From Diphasiastrum complanatum (Eukaryota; Streptophyta; Lycopodiopsida; Lycopodiales; Lycopodiaceae), in the NCBI GenBank assembly GCA_029204225.1, contig CM055105.1, positions 51,485,680 to 51,549,679 of the forward strand: a stretch of DNA of 64,000 nt, in the 5' to 3' direction. The position numbers and the translations under genes were made by a program. How positions within the stretch are numbered: the stretch's first letter is position 1; every line of letters begins with the position of its first letter. The notes under the pieces were generated by a model. That model saw only the letters and a program-made list of their open reading frames with translations, was not told the DNA's origin and did not search any database. This document shows positions 8,364 through 19,600 of this stretch, one piece after another.

Positions 8364-10462
8364 TGCACTAGGATCTTCCTTCTTCCTTGTTTCCAAGGGA
8401 ATATGGACAAAGCATAAGCAACCAAAACCTCTAAGGTGATCAACCTTAGGCTTCTTCAAAAATAAGATTTCATATGGTGACTTTTCTCCAAGAGCTATAT
8501 GTGGGAGCCTATTGCAAAGATAACTTGCACAATTAATGGCTTCTCCCCAAAAATCTTTGGGCAAAGATGCCTCAATTCTCATAGATTTTTCACATTCACA
8601 TAGAGATCTATTCTTTCTCGCGGCCACTCCATTTTGAGATGGAGAGTAGGCACAAGAAAACTCTCTTTTAATGCCTTCAAGCTCACAAAAATCTTGAAAT
8701 TTATTGGAGATATATTCACCACCTCCATCACTTCTAAGAGCTTTAATCTTGAATGAGAATTGCTTTTCTACATAGGCTTTGAAAATAAGGAAATGATCAA
8801 ACACCATAGATTTAGAAGCAAGAAGATATATCCAAGTGAATCTTGTGTAATCATCAATGAAAGTAACAAAACAAGTGGCTCCTCCCTTGCTTGTAGTTGA
8901 TGAGAAATGCACATCCAAGTGGATTAACTCCAAAGGATGCTTGCTTTTGATAGAAGATCTTGTAAATGGCTTTTTGTGAGATTTAGCAATAGCACAAGCC
9001 TCACAAGGCTTGATCTTCTTGGAGAGTGACTTTGGCAAGCCAATAGCTTTGGCCTCTTTGATCATAGAGAGCATGGATTTGTAGTTGGGATGTCCCAACC
9101 TCCTATGCCATAATTCGTCCATAGAGAGCTTGTTCACAAGAGCAACATTACAAGCATTCACGTACTCATTTGGATCTAGTTTATAGATGCCTCCAAATCT
9201 AGATCCTAATGCAAGTATCTCATCATTCTTCTTGATAGTGCAAGTATCAACATTGAATTTCATATCAAGGACATTATCAAGCAATTGGCCAACACTAATA
9301 AAATTCCTGGTAAGCTTAGGTCCATAAAGAGCTTTAGAGAGAGAAAGAACTTTAGAGGATGCAAGCTTCAAGGGAATGTTCCCTATGCCTTCAATAGGAC
9401 ACTCAAAATCATTTGTAGTGTATATTGATTTCTTGACTCCATCATAAGGTGCAATAGAAGAGAAAGAGTCCTTGGAGCTACACATATGTGAAGAGGCTCC
9501 ACTATCAATAAACCATAGGCCGTCCTTCTTGAAAGGAGTAGATGAGAAACTAGAGACCATAAGAGATCCCTCTCCATCACTTGCAATAGTGGCTTCCTTC
9601 TCATTGGTAATGTTGGCTTGCTTGAGTTGATTCTTCTTCTTGAAGCAATTGGTGGCATAATGACCTTTTTTGCCACAATAAAAGCACTTGATCTTCTTTT
9701 TCTTGAGCTTGTATGATGAAGCATTAGAGGAATCATCTTCCTCCTCATCTTTGTCTTTGGATTTGACTTTGTCCTTGCTTGAGGATTGTTGATGTTGGTT
9801 CTTGCTTCTCCCTTTGTGCTTATCCTTGGCAAAGAGAGCCTTGCCATCATTATGAGTGAGAGAAAGCTTGTCCATCCTCAAGAGCTTGTACTCTTGTCTT
9901 GATTCTTCCAAAATTAGCACACTTTGGAGAGCCTCCAAACTTGGTAGCTCCTCCTTAATGGCATAGGATTGGACAAGGTTATCAAATTCACTTCTCAAGC
10001 CATTGAGAATGACTTGAACTAGCTCATTTTGATTGATGGAATCACCAATACAAGCAAGTTCTCTATGAATATCTTATACTCTCAAAACATAACTAGATGC
10101 ACTCTCATCACTCTTTTGGCTACTTTGAAAGATTTGATTCCTAAGAGTGAGAAGCCTAGAGGTATTCTTAGCCTCATAGATAGCCTTGAGACAATCCCAA
10201 GCTTCTTTGGCTGTTGTACAAGTACCTATCTCCCTCAATATCTCATTAGAGACATTCATCTTAATGTAGTGGAGAGCCATCCTAGCTCTCTTTTGTATTT
10301 TTGAACCTCTTGAAGAACTTGAGGTTCTTCTTCAAGGCCAAGAACAATGTCCATCACGTCTTGAAGGATCAAGATGGACTCCATCCTCATTTTCCAAATT
10401 GACTAGTTTGAAGTGGTCAATCTTTCACTTGGTTCTAACAAGGATGAACCCATTGAAGACAT
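8361..10462 (-). pseudogene. gag-PR-IN of copia element C, broken
   Basis: Gag starts at an ATG at 10462 (MSSMGSSLLEPSERL). It is broken by a TAG soon after, a small deletion near 10300 and a TAA near 10073. From 9998 to 8361 a 545-codon frame stays open. It has a CCHC zinc knuckle (CFYCGKKGHYATNC), an aspartic protease motif (WFIDSGASSHM) and the integrase HHCC region (HRRLGH and CEACAIAKSH). The catalytic core and the C-terminal 'PLETRKKEDPS' follow. The third integrase acidic residue context reads 'NGVAARKN', where relatives have NGVAERKN, so the catalytic Glu is replaced by Ala. The frame then runs into LTR sequence. There is no reverse transcriptase. Confidence 0.85.
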
Positions 10463-11207
10463 TTGAAGTGAAGAAAACTCAAATGATGAACAATGAATGT
10501 TGCTACACACTCTCAATAGGATCCAATAATTGAGTACTATCTCCTCCTATGAAAGATCTTGCAACTATTTGTGAATTGATTCTTACTAGCTACACAAATC
10601 TCTCTAACACAAGATCTATTTCACATCAAATGATGGAGTATAGGCAAAGTTAGGATCAAACACTGTTAGCACGTGTCAAGTACTCTAAGAAACCAAATTT
10701 GACTCAAATACAATGATATTGCATGAAACAAAATGGCTAAGATCTCAAAACAGTGCCTAGATCAATATAGATGAGATTGGCAAGCATACAACTGTGATTT
10801 TGGATCAACCAAGCAATCTCTTCACCAAACCAAATGTGTCCACCCAGGTCTAGGTGCCCTACCTAACCCTCTTCAAAATCTTATAACTTTTGATTGGCTC
10901 AACCAAATGGAATGAAACTGATTGCATCAAAAATTAGACAAAAATAGCTTCAAAACAAGCTATCAAGCAAGATAAATGGATCAAACATGAGAGAGAACTT
11001 CCAAACTGAAATTGGATGTTCCTCACATGTGTCTGAGCACCTGATTTCGTACAGTACTAGGTCAGACCCAATCAATGTCCTTTTGATCTCTTTTGATCCA
11101 AGATTGAACAAGATAGCTAGGAAAATGGGCCTTGACAACTTCTAGCTCAAGATTGATGAAAAAATTTTCACTTAGATGAATCAAAATGCATGGTAACCTT
11201 AGGTAGG

Positions 11208-11219
11208 CTCTGATACCAT
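11208..11219 (-). other. Primer-binding site of element C
   Basis: The minus strand reads TGGTATCAGAGC directly inside the 5' LTR, complementary to the 3' end of plant initiator-Met tRNA. Confidence 0.9.
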
Positions 11220-11527
11220 GTTGAATTTCACACATGTGGACTGTCCACTACATGTACTTGTGATCTCCTAAGGTGTGTAGATGCACCAAGATCAAGACTA
11301 GATTGAGATTCAAAATCTATCTTTGAATCTATGGCAAAAACACACTACTACATGCATTCAATCACTTCCAGCTCTCACTCACACGTGTGGGAAGTATTCT
11401 AAAAATAATCTAAGTAAAAACAAGCTGCTCTCCTTGGGTAGAGAGAGAAAAAACATCATGAGCTCTCGAGTAGAGAGAGAAAGCTAGAAATCCAACAACT
11501 CACAAAATCCATGAAATCACAATTAAT
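11220..11527 (-). mobile_element. 5' LTR remnant of element C
   Basis: Matches the last ~310 bp of the D-family LTR in reverse. It includes two copies of the TAGAGAGAGAAA stretch and the CACACGTGTGGGAAG dyad. The distal part of U3 is lost where the unrelated coding fragment at 11528 begins. Confidence 0.8.
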
Positions 11528-11826
11528 CTTTCGCGTCCATATCGGGTAAGATTAACTAGAAATTTTTATAATGACAGAATGTTCAAAGTAGTTGGCCAAC
11601 CACTTCATATAACAGATTTATACAAATCTAAATATGGTGAGCTCAATTACAACGATTGCAATAGTATTTTCCTTGATATTGAAAATGTTCTAAAATACAT
11701 TATTTGATTCTATAAACTAGATGAACATCAAGTAAATGGAAAGATTATTATTGTGATAAAATTGGATGAATCTGAAATCATCAAGGGTCAGAAGTTGGAA
11801 CGTGTGAGTGTCACTTTGATGAACAA
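11528..11826 (+). pseudogene. Orphan coding fragment wedged between elements C and B
   Basis: One plus-strand frame stays readable for about 100 codons with a single TGA. It contains 'NFYNDRMFKVVGQPLHITDL', then an Asp/Glu/Ile-rich stretch ending 'ERVSVTLMNK'. Composition and style resemble the intron-containing genes at 1.2-7.4 kb. I cannot assign a family. Both ends are cut by retrotransposon sequence, which suggests the two elements landed in an older gene or element. Confidence 0.4.
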
Positions 11827-12008
11827 AATTTGAATCTATTCAAACTCGCATTCTATCTTTCTCACACTTTCAAAAAGTGTTTATTCAAATGAAATTTAGA
11901 CTAATGAACTTTGAAAAGTCAACCTCTAAGTCTAAAACAAGTTTTGGCCTCAATATGCCAAATATGGAAATATTGCAAAATGTGATGAAACTAGTTGAAT
12001 CTTTCACA
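11827..12008 (-). mobile_element. 3' LTR remnant of element B
   Basis: About 180 bp matching the right-hand end of the LTR at 114-763, ending TTTCACA at 12008. The minus strand reads a polypurine tract (GAAGAGGGAG, 12009-12018) immediately before TGTGAAAG. The rest of the LTR is missing to the left. Confidence 0.8.
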
Positions 12009-12564
12009 CTCCCTCTTCAACTAGTTTTAGCATAGACTTTGATAACACTCCAAGTGAAGTCCTATGCTTCATGAACAAGTCTTTTCCCAATGCTTTGGTG
12101 AAGATATCAGCTACACATTCCCTTGAAGACACATGTTGAAGCTCCACCTCCTTTGCAATGACTCGCTCCCTCACCAAATGATATTGTATCTCAATATGCT
12201 TGCTCCTAGCATGAAAGATAGGATTGGATGCCATTATTTGGGCTGATTGATTGTCACAAAAGATGATTGGGCTCTCTGAAAAATCCAGCAAGTGAAGATC
12301 CTTGATCATCCTTTAGATCCATACCATCTCCTTTGTGCAATGTGTAAGAGCTTTGTACTCGGCCTCACTAGATGACAATGAGATAGTGGCTTGTTTCTTT
12401 GACATCCATGATATAGCTCCATCACCTATGAAAATACAATAAGCACTAATGGATTTCCTATCCATTACATCTCCAGCATAGTCCGAATCTGAAAATCCAA
12501 AAAGATTAGGTGATGATCCCTCATACAATATGCCAAAATCTCGAGTTCCAATGATGTACCTCAA
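12004..12564 (-). pseudogene. RNase H domain of element B (one stop)
   Basis: Two same-strand frames (12564-12313 and 12309-12004) are separated by one stop. Together they give a copia RNase H: 'FSDSDYAGDVMDRKS', 'SLSSSEAEYKAL', then 'IFCDNQSA' and 'RSKHIEIQYHLVRE'. The final 'DIFTKALGKD' is the usual C-terminus. The stop codon overlaps the LTR edge. This domain survives although the preceding reverse transcriptase is absent, which is unusual for a simple deletion product. Confidence 0.85.
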
Positions 12565-12575
12565 AACTCGCTTTC

Positions 12576-13091
12576 CTAGCTTCCAATGCTCCTAGCATAG
12601 TTTTTGCCAATAGAACTTTGATCCATCATAAGAATGATCTTCTTCCTAAGAATAGATCTCCTTTCAATGATCATGTAATGCTCAAAATAGAAACAACCAT
12701 AATTGATATAGAGAATAGTGTCCACTTGGGATGCTTCACTATTTCTTACATCAATTTTACATGTAAAAATGTGACTAGAACATGAAGAATCAAATAGAAT
12801 GTAAATGAAATGATTCCACCATGCTTCCAACTCTGAACTCTCTGGAAAAATACAGCAAACAAACAATAAATGTGAGTGATCAACTTTTGTTTGCATGTCT
12901 CCTCCTTCTTTGTCCTTCGTTGCCATGTATCCACCATGATACTCCATGAATGAGCCTCCATCTTCATCTTGCCACAAGAAACCATCAAACCTTGGAAATC
13001 CATGAGTAGGTGAGTACATAAATGATGCAAATCCAGCACCACATGACTCCATAAACCAAGTAGTTTGCACTAGTCCATCTTCAATCTCCAA
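12576..13091 (-). pseudogene. Second part of the non-RT insert of element B
   Basis: A 171-codon frame continues the insert of the preceding long frame after a frame change near 13085. It is rich in aromatic residues and Cys (for example 'FDGFLWQDEDGGSF'). Near the end, 'RNSEASQVDT' resembles 'RLSEASKVDT' in the X domain of element D. No reverse transcriptase motif is present. The similarity is short, so the link to the X domain is tentative here. Confidence 0.4.
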
Positions 13092-16000
13092 GTATTGGCA
13101 CCAAGTAGCTCAACACTTGAGAACTTAGCCATGGATGAGTGACATAATGAACCTCCAATAGCTTCATTTCCATCAGCAAAATAAGCCAAGAATGCTAGTA
13201 CAAATCCAACATCAAAACAATGCTCACCAATGTAGCTAGTTTTGCCATATCTTGACAATTTGCACACATCCACATGAAATTGCTCAAACATGAGATAGAA
13301 CAAGTAAAGTAAACTTGAACAACACTTCCTTGCTGCTCCTTTGACCTTACTTGATTCTTCAATATGCTGCAAAAATAGATCCATAACACCCTTGCCAATT
13401 ACCTCTCCTTTGATGCTCTTGACTAGCTCCAAATTGCCAACTTCCCTTTTGACTAATTGAAGCGCTTTGAGATCAACCTCTTGATCTTCAACTTGACCAT
13501 CAAAGTCATTGAACAAACTTTGTTTTCCAGATCCATTACTTGATTTTATAGCAAGATAACATCCATCCACTTGCATAGTTCCATGTACACAAGAAGATCC
13601 TCCAAAAGATGTTCCATTCTTCATAAGAGATCGATACTCAAGATCCATTGCTTGGATCCACTCCTCTTCTTTCCTTGCTTGATCTACACTTGTAGGCTCA
13701 TCCAAAAAGGTTAGAAAAGCAACATAATTTTCATAAACTACTTGCTTACCCTTTTGATCATATGTGAGCCTTGAAGGTACTTGTCTTTCTCTTGATGTTC
13801 TCCTTGGCTTTTGACTTGATGAAGGTCCATCATCACCACCATCCAAAGTAGGATCCTTCTCATCAACATCACGAATGTTAGAACCATCTACTTTACCATC
13901 AATCATGCTTGAAGACACCTTTGGAATGTTTTCCTCATCAAAAATGACATCTCTACCAACAAGCACTTTGTTAGTAGAAGGAATGTAAATCTTGTAGGCT
14001 TTACTCACCTCACTATATCCAACAAAAATACCTCTTCTTGAAGATGGATCCTCCTTGGTCCTATCATCAAGAGTGATGTTGACATAGCATGTGCATCCAA
14101 AGGTTCTTAGAAAGTTGACACTCGGCCTCCTCTTGAATATCATCTCAAAAGGTGTCCTTCCATCCAAAATAGCACTCGGCCACCTATTGCACAAGAAATT
14201 GGCACACAACAAAGCTTGATCCCAAAATGGTTTGTCAAGATTAGCACTTAACCTCATAGCTTTAGCACTTTCACATAAAGTTCTATTCTTCCTTTCAGCC
14301 ACTCCATTTTGTTGTGGGGTCCTTGATGTTGTATACTCCCTCTTGATCCCATGCTCATCACAAAAAGCCTTGAACTTGTTAGATATGTACTCACCACCAT
14401 TGTCACCTCTCAAGCACTTGATCTTTGTGGAGAATTGGTTCTCCCTTGCATTCTTGAACTTGACAAAGACATCATACACTTCATCCTTGCTCTTTAGTAG
14501 ATAGATCCAACAAAATCTACTAAAATTATCAATGAATGTTACATACATCTTAGCTCCACTATTGCTAATTGTAGTAAATCCATGAATATCCGAATGTACA
14601 AGTTGAAAAGTCTTTGTAGATCTAGAAATAGATCTAGTATAAGGTAGTCTATGTGACTTAGACAAAGCACAAGACTCACAAACATGCTTGTCATTACTTA
14701 AGGAACTTGGAAGACCAATCACAACCTTCTTCCTTGCCATTACCTCCAATGACTTGAAGTTGAGGTGTCCCATCCTTTTGTGCCAAACCTCTTGAATAGA
14801 AATTTGCTCCCTTGCAACACATCCAACTTGGTTAGCAATAACGCAAGCATCAAGTTTGAACAACTTCCCTTGTCTTTTACCTTTTCCAATCAAGACATCC
14901 TTCCTTTTGGTCAAACAAGCATCTCCATCAAACTCCACCTTGAGGCCCTTACTTAGCATTTGACTCACACTAAGCAAATTCTTGGTAATAGATGGAATAA
15001 ACAAGACATCCTCCAAATGAACATTCCTATTTGTAGAGAGAGAAATAGGAATTGTGCCAATCCCTTTGATTGCACACTCACCATCATTGGTCGTGTAGAT
15101 CACCCTCTTGTCATCTCCGTATGCCAACAAAGAAGTGAAGTACTCTTTGTGAAAGGTCATGTGTGAACTTGCTCCACTATCAATCCACCAAGGATGTAGA
15201 TCTCCATTATTAGCAAGCATACATGAAGACATCACAAAGGCATCATCATTTGCATCTTGCACATCCAAACCATCCTCATCAAGAGTAAGATTACCTTGCT
15301 TGTCTCCTTGATCTCTCTTCTTCTTGTAGCACTCACTTGCAAAGTGTCCTTTGATGCCACAATAGAAGCACTTGAGCTTTGATCTATCCTTCTTTTTGCC
15401 ACTTGAAGAAGCATCCACTTGATCTTGCCCTTTAGACCACTTGCTTTTGGTTTTGCCCTTGAATTTTCCCTTTGTGAACATAGCATCCTCTTGAAGTGTC
15501 GATGTAGATCCACCTCTTGCTTGAAGCCTATACTCCTCATTGATCAAGATCTCTTGAAGATCCATCAAACTTGGCAAAGTCTTTTGAATAGCAATACTTT
15601 GAACAATGTTAGCATGAGCATCCAACAAGCCATTAAGAATCACTTGAATAAGCTCTCCTTCCTTAATGCTTTCATCTATGCAAGCTAACTCATCATTCAA
15701 TGCTTTCATTCTCAAAACAAAAGTACTTGGACTTTCTTCATTCTTTTGCAAATAAGAAAAGATTTGCCTTCTTAGAGTCAACACTCTAGAAGTAGACTTG
15801 GATTCATAAAGCTTCTTCAATGAATTCCAAGCTTCCAAAGATGATGTGCACTTACCAACTTCCTTGAGAAGTTCATTGGTAACATTCATCTTTATCATGT
15901 GTAGAGCCTTCTTGGCCCTCTTGTCATACCTCAATTGATCTTGTTGTGTTGCTGGTCTCTCCTCCAAACCTACAACAATATCCAAAACATCATTCATCTC

Positions 16001-16093
16001 AAGAAGTGACTCCATCCTCACTTTCCATAATAAATAGTTACTTGAGGTAAGCCTATCATTGGCTTCCAACATGACTCCAATTGAGGTTGCCAT
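13070..16093 (-). CDS. gag-PR-IN polyprotein of element B with non-RT C-terminus
   Basis: A 1007-codon frame. Gag opens MATSIGVMLEANDRL. The zinc knuckle CFYCGIKGHFASEC is at ~242-255 and the protease DSG at ~304-306. Integrase H438 and H443 with C472 and C475 form the zinc site, and D502, D564 and E600 form the catalytic triad with normal spacing. Relatives then begin reverse transcriptase at 'EEWIQAMDLEYRSLMKNGTS' (~810-829). Here the frame departs after that point into ~178 residues without YVDD or any RT motif. Gag, protease and integrase look functional. The open frame through the foreign part suggests it was translated. It may have acted as a helper or a parasite, depending on where RT came from. 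Confidence 0.8.
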   Translation of the reverse strand: MATSIGVMLEANDRLTSSNYLLWKVRMESLLEMNDVLDIVVGLEERPATQQDQLRYDKRAKKALHMIKMNVTNELLKEVGKCTSSLEAWNSLKKLYESKSTSRVLTLRRQIFSYLQKNEESPSTFVLRMKALNDELACIDESIKEGELIQVILNGLLDAHANIVQSIAIQKTLPSLMDLQEILINEEYRLQARGGSTSTLQEDAMFTKGKFKGKTKSKWSKGQDQVDASSSGKKKDRSKLKCFYCGIKGHFASECYKKKRDQGDKQGNLTLDEDGLDVQDANDDAFVMSSCMLANNGDLHPWWIDSGASSHMTFHKEYFTSLLAYGDDKRVIYTTNDGECAIKGIGTIPISLSTNRNVHLEDVLFIPSITKNLLSVSQMLSKGLKVEFDGDACLTKRKDVLIGKGKRQGKLFKLDACVIANQVGCVAREQISIQEVWHKRMGHLNFKSLEVMARKKVVIGLPSSLSNDKHVCESCALSKSHRLPYTRSISRSTKTFQLVHSDIHGFTTISNSGAKMYVTFIDNFSRFCWIYLLKSKDEVYDVFVKFKNARENQFSTKIKCLRGDNGGEYISNKFKAFCDEHGIKREYTTSRTPQQNGVAERKNRTLCESAKAMRLSANLDKPFWDQALLCANFLCNRWPSAILDGRTPFEMIFKRRPSVNFLRTFGCTCYVNITLDDRTKEDPSSRRGIFVGYSEVSKAYKIYIPSTNKVLVGRDVIFDEENIPKVSSSMIDGKVDGSNIRDVDEKDPTLDGGDDGPSSSQKPRRTSRERQVPSRLTYDQKGKQVVYENYVAFLTFLDEPTSVDQARKEEEWIQAMDLEYRSLMKNGTSFGGSSCVHGTMQVDGCYLAIKSSNGSGKQSLFNDFDGQVEDQEVDLKALQLVKREVGNLELVKSIKGEVIGKGVMDLFLQHIEESSKVKGAARKCCSSLLYLFYLMFEQFHVDVCKLSRYGKTSYIGEHCFDVGFVLAFLAYFADGNEAIGGSLCHSSMAKFSSVELLGANTWRLKMD

Positions 16094-16680
16094 GTAGCAA
16101 TGACCTGATCTTCTCTTTCAACCTGTTTCAATGCACAAAGCACTCCTTTGAACAACAACAAATGCTTTCAAAAGAAATCACCAAGATTTGAAACTATCTC
16201 ACAAATTCTCTTCTAGCACTTATCCAAGCAAATCAACACATAGAATCATGGAATCTTGATCAACCTATGATCTATCCGCAATCTAATGACTTTTGCCACT
16301 TCGTAAGATTGAAACACACTCAAATGAAGTCCAGCAACCTCACTATCTAGAGATTTTATCAAAATTAGGGTTTTGACAAAATCAAAAAATTTGACTATTC
16401 CAAATCTACATGCAAATGCTGAGAATTTGATATGCAATCTGTAAGCCACCACTTAGGCTGAACCAATGATCCAAAAATCGGCCAAATCCAGCATGTGAAT
16501 TCAAAAAATGGAATTGAACAAGTATATTGACCTATTTAGTGTTTTGATCTACAAAAGATCCAATCTACAAAAGCAAAAAATCCGATTTTGGTGTAGAGTC
16601 CTCTCTAGCTTGCTCTAGACTTGATATCTTCACCAAATCATTGATAGATCTGATTTCCTCCTTCATAACCTGAAACACAA

Positions 16681-16692
16681 GCTCTAATACCA
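16681..16692 (-). other. Primer-binding site of element B
   Basis: The minus strand reads TGGTATTAGAGC next to the 5' LTR: the initiator-Met tRNA site with one change. The leader 16094-16680 between it and gag has no gene. Confidence 0.85.
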
Positions 16693-17342
16693 TGTGAAAG
16701 ATTTCAGATCCTTAAGATTCAATCTACTTGAATGATCTTTGGTTAGAAAGAGAAATACACTACCAATTTCACCAATGTAGAAAAATCAGCATCTACACAC
16801 AATTTGAGATGCAAACACTAATAGAACTTGATCAAACTTGAATGAAATGATTATGTACTGTTGCTATCCGTAAAAAACCAGCAAAATACTGTATTTCACA
16901 CGTGTGGATCCAAAAATAACAAATATAGATCATTCTACACACAGAATTGCAAGCAATCATCAAGATAGTGCACCAATGGATAATAGAACCCAAGAGAACC
17001 ATGTATAAGCATGAAATGAGATAGAGAAGAGAGAAGATGACTCTCTCCACGAGTTACATCCTTTTATAGCAGGTCCAAACCCTATTTGGCCACTTGGCTT
17101 TCCCACCAAAATGCTAACCCTACCAATTTTGGGTCTAGATTCAATGTACCCAACTTATTCAAATTGAATCTACTCAAACTCGCATTCTATCTTTCCCACA
17201 CTTTCAAAAAGTGTTTATTCAAATGAAATTTAGACTGATGAACTTTGAAAAGTCAACCTCTAAGTCTAAAACAAGTTTTGGCCTCAATATGTCAAATATG
17301 AAAAGATTGCAAGATGTGATGAAACTAGTTGAATCTATCACA
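16693..17342 (-). mobile_element. 5' LTR of element B (650 bp)
   Basis: Starts TGTGAAAG and ends TATCACA on the plus strand, the same length as the copy at 114-763. It includes TTCACACGTGTGGATCC near 16896, one of the CACGTG dyads shared by the LTRs in this window. Confidence 0.85.
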
Positions 17343-18179
17343 ATCACCTCCAAAACTTGCTTAGAAATCAATGCTTGGAGCAAGCAAAACTTGCTATCTT
17401 GGTAATGTGAATTGAATTCAACTTAGCCTCTAGTTTTAGACACCTAAACACCTGCAAATGAGGTGACACAACACCAATCTCCAATGTATTTGACTCACTT
17501 TGAGTTCTAGAATCAATACTAGATGCTAAGATCCAATCTACACAAGATTTAGATCAAAAATTGTGATCAAATTGAATGAAAAGTTGAACCATCAAAATCC
17601 ATCAAAAATCTATGCTTGAACCTCACTAAATGGCCCAAATCCTTGAAGAAGGCTTCACACGTGTGAAAGTACGGCCTCCCACAGTCTGAGTACTGTACAC
17701 CAGACCTACATTCAATCCTATAATCATTAGTAATCACAAGTACTCAAACAATTATGAACATAGAGAGCAATTGCACCATTATGAGAGAAAAATCATGAAA
17801 TTGCTTGATTGATTTTGGTGAGATATCATCACCTATATATACATGATCCATCACGGTTTTGGGCAGGTATGAGTAGCCCAGAACCTATCCCTAATGCTAA
17901 TTTTGGTGGATCTTTCATCCCTACCAAGTTAGGGCTGGAATCTTGGAGATCCCTCAACAATGCAAAAATTACCAAAAATAGCTCCTATTTTTTCTCCCTT
18001 GTATCTAAGCATAATTTGGACTCATTCCAAAGGTTCTAACACTTAGGTCTACTTGAGAACATCCTTATGAATGGAATCCTATGTTATTTGACACGTGTGA
18101 CAAGCCACATCATGACCATCTAGCTATTTACAAGTCATATGACCAAAACTAGTCAAGCTAGAATTGTGAATTTTTAACA
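17343..18179 (-). mobile_element. Older LTR, minus orientation, interrupted by element B
   Basis: The right end (GTGAATTTTTAACA) read on the minus strand begins TGTTAAAAATTCACAATTC. This resembles the start of the LTR at 46774, including the following 'TAGCTTGAC' and 'TTGGTCA'. It contains TTCACACGTGTGAA at 17654-17667 followed by GTAC-rich sequence, as in element A's LTR. No primer site or polypurine tract is visible. The left end is lost at element B. Confidence 0.6.
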
Positions 18180-18475
18180 AGTCCTCACACCAGGCATCCA
18201 GTTCTCATAGTCGTCGTCATGTGTGCAGCAAGGTCGTCATTCCTGACTCGCCTTCCACATTCTGATGCTGCACTAGGCAGACATCTTCAGCTGTGCTTCC
18301 ATACCCTGCTACAATTCACAGTGAACTACCCATCCCCCAACCCACTGATGCATCCCTCACCTCCTCTTCCTCATAGAGTTAGTCTGTGACCATTGGATCT
18401 ACCATTCCAATCACAACTGCCCAAGCCACCTCACCCCTACAAATCTGAGTCATTTTACCAAATACCCAAACATCT

Positions 18476-19600
18476 ATGGATATGTTCGATGATTCCAACC
18501 CGTTGGGCCCAGATGAAGTTTTTGAGATGCCCAAGAGTCTAAGACCCTTTGATCCCCAATCCTTTGAAAAAGGATTCGAACAGTTCCATGACAATTCTAC
18601 TATTTTTGATGACTCATTTCAGATCAATCAGCTAGATCAAATTGACGTAGCACCAGACACCATCAGGGTCGCACACGATGTTCCATCTCCAAAGCAGTTC
18701 GATGCCACAGTGCTTGAAGGATTTGAAGGAGAAGATGTTTTTGAGAAAGAAAAACTGGCCAGACACCAGAGCCAAAGTAGCACCATCCCCACGTGTTGCT
18801 TCTATCGTTGCTGCTACAACCAAAGCAAATTTTGGTGACACATTAGTTTTAGTCTCAAGCCTTGTGCAGGTGACCCAAACCATGATCGATGAAAAGATAG
18901 ACATGAGTAAGCATATATCAGAGCTGGGTACCGAAATACATTGATAAGCCAGAAGGTTATTCAGTTGAATCACGAGCTTAAGATTGCCAAGCAACAGCTG
19001 AATTGAAGAAAGCCCAACAAACAGCTGATGCTCTTGAAGGCTATGTGGAAACTCTTTAGGATGCATTGACAACTGCACAAGATCAAGTGGACAAAGATTT
19101 CCAAGATTCCAAACAACATGTGTTGCTGCTGGCTGGTCATTTGGATTTGGCCGAGCACAAAATAAGATACATGTTCAGGAAAGTTAAAACCTACCACACT
19201 TCATTGTTAGGGTTTATAGAAAAATTTGATAAACTCAAACGTATGGCAACCATTGAGTTGGCAAAGGCAAAAGCAATCATCAAAGATTACAAAACGATAG
19301 TCGCTCAAGTATTGAAGTCGGCCCTCAGATTCCAGTCATGTGATGCCACAGTTCTCGCCTCAGCATCAAGATCAGGGAGACATGGATACAGGTTTGGATG
19401 GGCCAGAAATTCAAGATATACCAAACATCCAAGTCATAGAAAAAGGTCCATCCACATCAAGGCCCAGGCCTTTGTTTCAAAAAACCGATCACCATCGAGG
19501 ACCAGATCCAAAGCTTTTTGCATCAACATCCACATGAGTCCTCGAGGGGTGGATGGGTTATCAAGTTTGAAGGATTATAAAATGACCCCCAAATAGACTG
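18476..19600 (+). pseudogene. Degenerate coiled-coil protein gene
   Basis: Several plus-strand frames overlap (18476-18838, 18678-18944, 19066-19596) and together look like one frameshifted gene. The first is acidic and Phe/Asp-rich. The later part is Lys/Ala/Gln-rich with heptad-like spacing ('TTAQDQVDKDFQDSKQHV', then 'AEHKIRYMFRKVKTYHTSLL'), suggesting a coiled coil. There is no zinc knuckle, protease or other mobile-element domain, and I do not recognise the family. 18180-18475 before it shows no gene. Element A inserted about 280 bp downstream. Confidence 0.4.

Larger units (their letters stand above)
8182..11527 (-). mobile_element. Copia element C (D-family LTRs, internally deleted)
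   Basis: This minus-strand element has its primer site at 11208-11219 and a 5' LTR remnant at 11220-11527. Gag-pol pieces run leftward from 10462, and a 3' LTR remnant lies at 8182-8363. The LTR and gag sequences match plus-strand element D. A deletion removed reverse transcriptase, RNase H and most of the 3' LTR, so the integrase C-terminus joins the LTR tail at about 8361. It cannot be autonomous. Confidence 0.8.
11827..17342 (-). mobile_element. Copia element B (minus), RT region replaced
   Basis: The order on the minus strand is: 5' LTR 16693-17342, primer site 16681-16692, leader, gag-PR-IN frame 16093-13070, a non-RT coding stretch 12576-13606, RNase H pieces 12564-12004, polypurine tract, and a truncated 3' LTR 11827-12008. 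The LTR family is the one at 114-763. The left end of the 3' LTR is lost, so no target duplication can be read. Confidence 0.8.

Noticed and set aside
18632-19078. 148-codon minus-strand frame
   Set aside because: Antisense shadow of the coiled-coil pseudogene, with a composition typical of reverse reading.
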